This document shows, in pieces, positions 55,601-64,000 of a stretch of DNA of 64,000 nucleotides. The notes beneath the pieces were generated by a model. It was not told where the DNA came from and did no database searches. It saw only the letters and a list, made by a program, of their open reading frames with translations. The stretch is from Cavenderia fasciculata (lineage: Eukaryota > Evosea > Eumycetozoa > Acytosteliales > Cavenderiaceae). Location of the stretch: positions 1,798,001 through 1,862,000 of the forward strand of contig NW_004457639.1 of the NCBI RefSeq assembly GCF_000203815.1, read 5' to 3'. Both the position numbers and the translations under genes were made by a program. Position 1 is the stretch's first letter. The number at the start of each line of letters is the position of its first letter.

Positions 55601-58600
55601 GAGCTTCAGAGTCTGTATTTTCTTGTTCATCCTTTTTATTGCCCATCACCCAGAGCAAACCACCAAGTAAACCTTGTTTTATACCAACACGTTGATCCTC
55701 TTGAAAGTCTTTGAGCAACAAATCACCTACTTGTACAATTGAATCACCCAATCTAACAGCCTTTGTCTGCTTCAATGTCAAATGTATACTCTTTAATGTA
55801 CGCTTTTCATTTAATTCAAATGATAATATATTGTACAATAGATTGTCAATGTTTTCTAGACCTCCAGCCGATTGTGCTTCCAAATAGTTTGCATTCTTTA
55901 ATATATTGATTAAGGAGGGGATATTCTCTGGTTCTACGATGATTGCAGTATCGAGTGAAGCATATTCTGCCAATGTACCAAAAGCGGCTGTACGTACTCT
56001 CTTGTCTTGGTGTTTTGATAAATCCCAACAACGCCTGATAATATCTCGCATAGTAGTTAACAACTTTTCTTCCATGTTGATAAGAGGTTGTTGTCTAAAT
56101 TCTGCAACACCACATGCGAAAAATTGCAATAAATGGACCAATACGAGTGGGTTGCGTACTCCATCCTCCAAGCCTTGTTCTTGTCCCAGATTCTTTCTAA
56201 CAACTTGCCATGCACTTGCAAATGACAATACTTCTTGATTACACAATTCAGCAAGAGCATCCAAAGATATGGCCAATACATTTGGATTAGTATCACGACA
56301 CAACAATAGAGATAGTGGTTGAATCAATTCTTGTCCAGATCCTCCATCCTCTTTGCAAACATCTAGAATGGTTGCAGATGCTGCCAATCTTGCTTCTAAA
56401 CTAATAGTAGTAGCAGCAGCAGTAGAGTCTTTGGTTGATTGAGAAGAAGTACAACTATTTGCAATAAGTTGTTGAATATGAGTAAATCCACGCCAAGATT
56501 CCTTCCATACTGTAAACCAAAGTCTTGTAGCCAATGGAGATCTTGCAGGAGAAGATGAGAGTGATTGGAGAGCTCTTGACACAATTGGATAACATTTTCT
56601 ATTCTTGGAGAGTCTAGCCAATAAAGAGTATAGATGGAGAATGATTGATGGTGATTCTTCGTTTTGTAATCTATTCATAATAATTGGTAATAGATCAACT
56701 GCATGATAGGCTGTATTATCACCTTGAATGGCCAAACTACAAAGTAAATCCAAAACACAACTGATAAATTGATCACTATTCTCTACCATTGATGGTGATG
56801 GAGTTGTAATCGAGCAAGACAATACATTTGTTTGTTGCAAGAATGATGATAAGAAATAAAATAATATTTCAAAGCATGTCGTAACTGGTTGTTCAGAGGT
56901 CAAAGAAAAGGTTTCATATTGACTTTGAATTAATTGAACCATATTGTACAATCTATTGTTGTTTCCATCATCAGAAGAGATGATGTTTGAAATATTGATT
57001 TCACAATTTTGATGATACCAATTCCAAATAATATTTAATAGTATCATTGATTCTGATAATTTAATATTGAGATTAATCGTTGTTGTTTGATTGTCAACAA
57101 TAGTGGTAGTAGTAGTAGTAGTAGTAGTGCTGTTTTGATTATTAAAAACAATTGATTCTATTGATTTAATCAATGATTTAATTGATTCTTTTTCTTTACT
57201 ATCGATAGAGGCAGAGTCAAGTAAGAGTAGTGGATTGATGCATAATCTAAGAGCATGTCTTTGTCGGCTGGTTGCTGTATTTTTAATCGATGTTATTGAT
57301 TGTTTTAAAATTGAAATGATCATATTTTGGTTTTTTGTTATTGTTTGTCTCACTTGGTACATTAATACAACGATCAATGGTACATTGTCAGAAGAAGAGG
57401 ATGAGGAGGAGGGGGAGGAAAAAGAAGAGGTAGACCATAAAAGTGAATCATCCAAAGAGATGAGATCATTGATATAGATTAATAGATTACTTGATTGTGA
57501 TACCAATCCAATACCACTATTACTATTTCTATCAAATCCAATACTATCTTGTACTATTAACTGTACCATATAATACAATACTCTTGATTTGAAAATAGTC
57601 ATTGAAACTATATCATTGTTGTTGTTGGCGGTGGTGGTAGTTGACGATTTTGGGAATCTAATCAAATCGATAAGATCACGCAAGTAATTGATTATTATGG
57701 CAAGTGATGCAGATGAAGAAGAAGAGGATAGTCCATATGGAATAGAATAAAGTATCAATGTAAGAGTATCCAATATTGGGTAATAGAGAGCATCAATATT
57801 GTGAGCCAATCTTGTAATACTATTAAAGAGGAACGATGGTGAAATGGTTTGTAAAGACAAAGCAGACGATAAGATAAAGTTGATAAATGGTACAAAAATG
57901 ATACGATATCTTTGTTCGATCAATGATGGTGGTACGGCAGATGATAATACACCTTCCATGTGATAGATGATAGATGACAACATACTATCAAAATGATCTT
58001 TTGATGTGATTGTTGACTTTATAATCGATACCAATGGTGATATTGATTGTTTAGTTTTTGAGGAGGTGGTGAGCAGTGATGACATGTAATCTGGTAATAT
58101 AATCAAATCTACCAGTGCACCTATTAATAGATGATCATAGTTTGATAATAAAATTGGTGATACCGATGAAGATGATGATAAACAATTAACTAATTGATCA
58201 ACTACTCTATTGGTTTCACCACATCTTTTAATCTAAAATAAATGTGTAAAGTAGAGGAATTTATATAAAAGTCAATAAAATATAATTGATACATAACGAT
58301 CGATCGATGATTTACATACACAATCTAGAATAGTTTCAAGTATCAAAGGTATATTTGAAGTAGCATTGATAGTAGTATTTGTAGTTAATAATCTCTTTGA
58401 ACATAATAATAGATCTACAAGTGACTGAAGTTGATGATTGTATTGTTGAGAACTACCAGCACCTGATGACTTTAACTCTATGATCGTATTTGATAACTTT
58501 AATATACTTTGTCTGAGTATAGTTGGATGTTCATCTTGATCTTCAAGATTGATAGTTATCTTTTGTTGTTGTTGCTGTTGTTGTTGTTGTTGTTGTTGTT

Positions 58601-58622
58601 TAGATGATTTATCTTGTACCAT
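52681..58622 (-). CDS. focad: Focadhesin-like HEAT-repeat protein (FOCAD)
   Basis: Exons 58622-58320, 58232-52947 and 52863-52681, all phase 0, give 1923 aa, close to animal focadhesin (about 1800). It is one long helical-repeat chain with Gln, Ser and Thr runs. Segments such as LYSLLARLSKNRKCYPIVSRAL, RDTNPNVLAISLDALAEL, GLLGGLLWVMGN and SYIIASGLSLMI recall the DUF3730 and C-terminal focadhesin domains. The last exon adds the closing IIQKIGNISNQNHPIIKRIIN. In animals FOCAD stabilises the SKI helicase complex (SKIC2/SKIC3) for mRNA decay. I base the call on length, layout and recalled similarity, without an alignment; an unrelated HEAT scaffold is the alternative. Confidence 0.65.
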
Positions 58623-58830
58623 GGTTTCTATCTTTCTCTTTTAGTATTGTACAAAAAAAAGAGAAAAAGAGAATGAATAAAAAGAATGATCAATCGATAA
58701 AAATAGATAGATAAAAAAAAAGACGACAAAAAAGAGATATATTAAAAAATATAGTTGTTTTTTTTTTGTACATATTCCATAACATGTGGATTATTATTAT
58801 TATTATTAATTAAATTAAATTAATTAATAA

Positions 58831-58977
58831 TTATTTATTTGGGCTCATAAGTCCAGACGAAAACAATTGTACACTGTTTCGATATTTCTTTCTTAATGAT
58901 CCAAATGATGGGGAACTACCTGTACTATTACTATTACTATTACTACTTTCACCATTAATCGTAGGAGAAAGAGGTCG

Positions 58978-59012
<35 letters not shown>

Positions 59013-60666
59013 GATTATCTTTGTTTGATGGTGAAAAAGGTGTAGTAGTTGGTGAATTACTATCGTTGGTCGTAGATGATGATATTTGCATTGATTTTCG
59101 GTGATTTAATTTTGGTGAAGGTGATTGTGGTGTTTTTGGTGTTTGCAATTCGTTCATACATTCTGTCATTACTGCTATCCATTTATCTCTTTGTTCTGTT
59201 GTGTTGGCGACAAATGTATATACCTTTTTTGATGTTACAACTTGGAATGAATCCTTAAAATCTTAATTAAACGTTCAATATTAATTAATATGACCGAGTG
59301 AGTTTTGATATTTGTCGCCTTTCTTAATTGTTTTTTACATACTTTTTAAAATTGAAATAGCTTTGATATCAGAGAATTTAATACATTTAAATAGTGTTTT
59401 TCGATATTGATTGCTATTTGGTGCAGATAAAAGTGTAGTCGATGTTGATGATGATGATGATGATGATGATGGAGAGGGTGGTGTCATGAGTGATAGAGTT
59501 GATTGATGATGTTGAAGTGTAGATACAGGTGATATGTTGGTTGGTTGATGTGGTAGTGTCTTGTTTTGACGATGATGATGATGATTGACGCTACCTCCAA
59601 GACTGCTACTGCTGCCACTATTGCTACTATTATCAATTTCAGTACAGATTAAACATTCTTTAAATAAATATACATGGAGATCTTTCTTTGTAGATGCAAC
59701 TATTCCCTTTAATAGAGATAATTGACCTTCTTGAATGAATTTTGCGTTGTTTGCTTCGTGAAAGAGTGGTTGATCTGAACCCTTTTGTTTGATGGTAGTC
59801 AGTACTTCTTGTACCTTTTCAGTGTTGGTAGCAGTACGCTTGGACTCGTTGAGATAGAGAGTGAGATCGTGTAATTGACAAAGAGATAGAGCAGTATAAT
59901 TAAAGTCTGGATGGTCATGTGGTGTATGCCTTTCAATCTCTTTGAGTAACAATGTATAACGTGGCATACGTTGTACGGGAAGCACCAAAAAACTACCAAA
60001 ATCTAAATTTCTACATCTCGCGTCATTCTCCCAACCCAATATCATTTTATGCAATGCCGAATAACTTGTACTAGTTTGTATAAATTTAGTCATTGCAAAT
60101 GCCTTTTCATAGTTGTTTATATAGATTTCATATAATTTTTGAAATTCTCCCATCTATATAAAAAGGGAAAGAAATCATTGATGATTAGTAATTCATACTA
60201 GTATAATCTTTAATATTATTATTCAATAATATTGATTACATACAAAAGGCATAAATATATTTCCAATAGTTGAATCATCTGACCAATTAAGATGACATTT
60301 TTCCAACTCTTCCAAAAGTTTAATGTGCGTATTTCTAATCTCTTCGATATTGCAAAACAACATGAAAAGGTAATCGGCAGTGAGAAGAGAAAACTCTTTA
60401 ATCGGTGCATAAAATACATCGATAAAAGTATTCATGTCAGACACATAACCACGTTCCACTTTTAAGAGCTCGTTTATAATTCTTTTACGTGCCGATAGTC
60501 CAGTAGTGACAGGTGATGCTGTTCTCTGTGATGATGTTAATGACAGTGATAATATTTCACTGTTTAGACTACTTGAACTAGTATTTGTACTATTTGCTAT
60601 TCTTGCACAATTGTTGTTAAATGTGCTCAGAGGTGCTGATACTGACAATGAAATGTTGTTTGTTTG

Positions 60667-60709
<43 letters not shown>

Positions 60710-61746
60710 GTGGAGTTGGAGGATGGTTGATGTTGATGATTATGTGATGTAATTGATGATGATGATGATATACAACTAGACATTGAAGATGATCTACTAG
60801 AAATCGGCGTGCTTGTTGTCGTCGTTGTTGTTGTCATTGTTGTTGTCTGTTCGACAGTGTTGCTGTTGTTTAGTGATATTAATTTTAATTTATCTACAAT
60901 TTCTTCACTCGCAATATGATGATGATTATTATGATGATGAAGACTACCATAACTACTATTATTATATGCCGCTGCCAAATCAGTTTCATTATTCTTTACA
61001 CTTTCAATTTCTATCAATTCATCATCTAATATAGATGAAGACGATGAAGATTGTGATTCATCATTGCTATTACTATTGTTGTTGTTGTTGTTTTGATCAA
61101 TATTTGATTGATTATGATTAGCTATATCTACACTATCGGCAGCAATGGTACCATTATTCTCTTTTCTATAATCCAATAACAATCTTTTGAATTTTCTCAT
61201 TGCTAACCATCTACGAACAATGCTCTGAACCTTTATAATACACCAAATCTTATGACTATTCTTTGATACAATGTTATTTCTATATAGAAAATATATATAT
61301 ATATATTTATATGAATATATTTACAAATTGTGTGAAAAATATGAGATGATGGTTAATGATCTATCCTTTTTGTTTTCAGCAGCTGATGATATTAATGAAC
61401 AGCTGTTGCTCCTCCTGCCAAGTATAACCTCCACATCAATCGCAATCGTTCCTGAAAGTTATAAGAGAAATAAGAAAAACAAAAAAAAACTAAACAGTTT
61501 CAGTCAGATCGACGATCGACATAGGGGGTGGTGATGCCGAAGCTGTGTTTGGTTTGATTTTTTGTTTGTTTGTTTGGTGGTGATAAAAACATACTTTTCT
61601 TGTTTTATCGGTTTTGGTCTCAACATCGATGACCTACTGCTGCTGCTGCTGTCGCCTGATGCAGAACTCATTGTTGACATTCTGCTGCTCTGTCTTCCAT
61701 TGCTGTTATTGCTTAACATCATCACTGATTGTTGTCTGCTTATCAT
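58831..61746 (-). CDS. IQ-DH-PH Rho guanine exchange factor
   Basis: Firm exons are 61451-61325, 61279-60244, 60153-59343 and 59261-58831. An IQ motif (IIKVQSIVRRWLAMRKFKRL) binds calmodulin-like chains. After a Ser/Asn-rich part with ATT-coded Asn comes the DH domain, from KRIINELLKVERGYVSDM through FGSFLVLPVQRMPRYTLLLKEI. A PH domain follows, split by a Ser/His-rich insert (LFHEANNAKFIQEGQLSLLKG ... DSFQVVTSKKVYTFVANTTEQ), then a Pro/Gln tail. It would load GTP on Rac/Rho proteins at the membrane. A first exon 61746-61595 (MISRQQSVMMLSNNSN) is likely, but it joins the next only through a weak middle exon (61541 to about 61511), so the N-terminus is unsettled. Confidence 0.85.
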
Positions 61747-62652
61747 TTTTTGTTACTAGTACTACTCTAACAATCAGCTGTTCCTGTTGTTGCTGCTAAT
61801 ACAAAGAGAGAGATAGATAAAATTGGTTGGTCAGTAAATGAATAGAATAATAGAATAATAGAAATAGATAGATAGGTAAGAGCAGCAGCAGCAGTAAACT
61901 GTTTGGATGGATGGATGGGATGGGATGGGAAGATGATGAAGAGTATTATACTTACTTGATTACAACTATTCAATAGTAGGTCAATTGATTAAATTAATTA
62001 ATTAATGATGATGATGATAATATCAAGAGAAGAGGAGGGTGTATTGTTATCAGACAGCGGATTAACAGAGTTGTTGTATTATTAATAATTAGTAGATGAT
62101 GAGATGTACATATGCACCACACAACACACCAATCGATCTCTCTTTGACAGTACTATCTATCTATTTATTTATCTTATTCTGTCTCTCTACTGCTGCAGAC
62201 TAGTATTAATACCAAGAGAGAGGGGAGGTGGGTGTTTAAAAAACTATTAGTTGTAAAAAGTTGTTTGATGATGGTGAATGAATAATAATAATATTAATTA
62301 TTAATTATGATCCAATTTTTATTATCTGAAACCTAAGTGTGTGCGTGTGTGTGCGTGTGAATTGTATCTGGTGGTGATGGTATAATAACTGTGCAAAGTG
62401 ATAATAAATAAATAAATAAATAATGACAATCGAGATTGATGTTGGTACCTCTCTATTTGTTGTTGCAAGTGACAAGGTTTCATCCGGACAAACCTTGTCC
62501 AAAAAAAAAAAAACAAAGGCGTTCTGATAATTGAGCTTTTTAGAAGGTTCCCTGTTTCAACGGAACCATACCAACTACTACTCTTATTATTGTTGTTAAC
62601 TTTTAGTTAGTTTGTAAATAATAATAAATAATAAATAATAATAATAATAATA
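61747..62652. other. Intergenic region between divergent genes
   Basis: About 900 bases with a CAG triplet run near 61881-61892, GGATG repeats near 61903-61929, a GATGAT run near 62006-62018, CA/GT-rich bases near 62338-62360 and an AAT run just before the final gene. Chance frames occur on the minus strand. No RNA gene was recognised. Confidence 0.45.
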
Positions 62653-64000
62653 ATGACTATAACAACGAAATTAGAAAATACACCAGAGGAACAAGGAGTA
62701 TCAAGTAGAATACTTTTATCAATGTTTGATGATTTAGAGTCAAGAGCATTTGAAATTCATGCATTTCTTTTGACGAGAAACAACAAGGTAGTTGCTGAAG
62801 GATACGCAAGACCTTATAGTGCTGATCGTGTTCACATGACTCATTCAATGACAAAGAGTGTTTTGGTGTGCGCTGCCGTATTACTCATATCAGAGGGCAA
62901 ACTAGAATTAGACCAAAAAGTCGTATCATTCTATCCACCATCGATTGACATTCAAAAACAAGATTACTACTCAAAACTAAAAGATATGACTGTAGGTCAT
63001 TTGATGACTATGCGTACTGGTCACGAAAAGGAAGTATCTGGATCTGTGTGGAGACCGATCAAGACTAGTTGGATCGATGAGTTTTATAAAATCAAAGTTG
63101 TCAATCAACCAGGAACAACCTTTCTCTACACCTCTGCTTCTACATACATGTTGTCTGCCATCATCACTGCTGTACTAAAACAACAACAACAACAACAACA
63201 AATCACATCAACACCAACAACAATTGTGTCAGCATCACAATTTCTCAATGAAAGATTGTTCAGACCACTTGGAATTAAATATGAATGGCCAGATTCAACA
63301 ACAGATGCAGATGTATCACCAGGAGCCAACGGTCTCTCTTGTAAATTACAAGATATGGCCAAGTTGGCACTTTTATTTGTCAACAAGGGTGTGTGGAAAG
63401 GAGAGCAACTGATACCAGCAGATTGGGTAGAAAAGATTCAACAAAACCATCAAGATGATGATGAAACAAGATACGGCTATCAATGGTGGCTTGGACCAAA
63501 TGGTGCTTACTATATGAATGGCCTGTTTGGTCAATTGAATGTTGTATTTCCTAGCCACAATGCAACATTGTCAATCTTTGCTGGAGTACCACCTCAAAGT
63601 AACTTTGTAAACGATTTTATTTGGAATTATTTCCCAAAGGCATTTTCAGCCGATAACAATGAAATACCAGCTGACCCAGAATCTCTGCTCAAACTCAGAA
63701 AACGGTTATCAACACTTGAATTGGTACAAGATTCACCAGATCCAACCATAAAGTTGGTACATGCTAAAAAATTTGTAGATTTTGTTGTCGACAGTGAAGT
63801 TGATGACAATGGTAATCCAGTAAAACGTGCATCGGCCCCCGACATTAAAATGATGATGTTTAGTTTTGAAAAGGAATCTATTCTTTTCACACTAAGAGAC
63901 AGCCAAGGTAAACATACTATTCCAATTGGACAGAGAGGTATATTTATAGATAGTGTAACTAGATTTAATCGATCACAACTACATCATGAATATGAATCTT
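62653..64000 (+). CDS. Beta-lactamase-family serine hydrolase, 3' end cut
   Basis: An ATG at 62653 opens a frame that runs without stop or intron to the window edge (449 codons so far). Catalytic motifs of the class C/PBP-like esterase family are present: SMTKS (Ser and Lys of SxxK, about residue 74), a YTSAST stretch for the Tyr motif (about 157), and GLFGQLNVVF at the place of the third HxG/KTG-type motif (about 290). A CAA-coded Gln run (about 172-179) is a local insertion. A separate C-terminal domain begins near 340. No signal peptide is seen. Homologues in amoebae are esterases or peptidases of unknown substrate; the family is widespread in bacteria, so an old transfer is possible. Confidence 0.85.
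   Translation, partial: MTITTKLENTPEEQGVSSRILLSMFDDLESRAFEIHAFLLTRNNKVVAEGYARPYSADRVHMTHSMTKSVLVCAAVLLISEGKLELDQKVVSFYPPSIDIQKQDYYSKLKDMTVGHLMTMRTGHEKEVSGSVWRPIKTSWIDEFYKIKVVNQPGTTFLYTSASTYMLSAIITAVLKQQQQQQQITSTPTTIVSASQFLNERLFRPLGIKYEWPDSTTDADVSPGANGLSCKLQDMAKLALLFVNKGVWKGEQLIPADWVEKIQQNHQDDDETRYGYQWWLGPNGAYYMNGLFGQLNVVFPSHNATLSIFAGVPPQSNFVNDFIWNYFPKAFSADNNEIPADPESLLKLRKRLSTLELVQDSPDPTIKLVHAKKFVDFVVDSEVDDNGNPVKRASAPDIKMMMFSFEKESILFTLRDSQGKHTIPIGQRGIFIDSVTRFNRSQLHHEYES

Noticed and set aside
1-64000. Retroelements or DNA transposons
   Set aside because: No reverse transcriptase, integrase, transposase or terminal repeat was seen; the repeats found are local duplications and microsatellites.

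Overview
The window looks like nuclear DNA of a dictyostelid social amoeba. Intergenic DNA and introns are very AT-rich. Introns are short (about 70-120 nt, GTAAGT/GTATGT to TAG). Coding sequence carries long Asn, Gln, Ser and Thr runs and trinucleotide microsatellites. The gene set is eukaryotic and compact, with about one gene per 2.5 kb on both strands. I cannot fix the species. A group 1 or 2 dictyostelid (Cavenderia or Heterostelium type) fits, but that is an impression and not a measurement. I saw no LTR element, Polinton, LINE, insertion sequence or CRISPR array.

Layout. 1-1.3 kb: gene-poor start with a possible folded RNA, a truncated tRNA-Thr copy and an intact tRNA-Thr(TGT). 1.4-7.7 kb, minus strand: an unrecognised gene with a one-base frame break, an unrecognised 370-aa gene, a mono-ADP-ribosyltransferase (PARP family), a Cys/His finger protein and a broken multi-exon locus. 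7.7-9.8 kb: a small duplication, a fragment of the sahA 3' end joined to a GC-rich open frame of unknown origin, then intact sahA (adenosylhomocysteinase). 11-26.5 kb, mostly plus strand: CHMP1 (ESCRT-III), BTAF1/Mot1, a three-exon ubiquitin-fold gene on the minus strand ending in a CaaX box, EDC4 (mRNA decapping scaffold) and a large low-complexity protein. 26.6-29.0 kb: two head-to-head copies of an eIF3i-like WD40 gene, both damaged. 29-35 kb, minus strand: PrpD, FolD-type MTHFD, CAP and a membrane protein with a frame break. 36-46.3 kb, plus strand: exportin-T, TRAP-gamma, a G-alpha subunit and VPS35. 46.5-62 kb: a zinc transporter (minus), an AIFM2/FSP1-like oxidoreductase (plus), a CUE-DUF1771-Smr endonuclease homologue, focadhesin and an IQ-DH-PH RhoGEF (all minus). 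The window ends inside a beta-lactamase-family hydrolase.

There are no operons. Several neighbours share themes. EDC4, the CUE-Smr protein and focadhesin all belong to cytoplasmic mRNA decay or quality control. CHMP1, VPS35 and TRAP-gamma act in endomembrane traffic. CAP, the G-alpha subunit and the RhoGEF act in chemotaxis and actin signalling. sahA, FolD and PrpD belong to one-carbon and propionate metabolism. Many exon structures below were built by joining donor and acceptor sites that keep the frame; these joins are inference from sequence, not transcript evidence. Three otherwise good genes each carry one apparent single-base frame break, two of them in homopolymers, which suggests assembly error.
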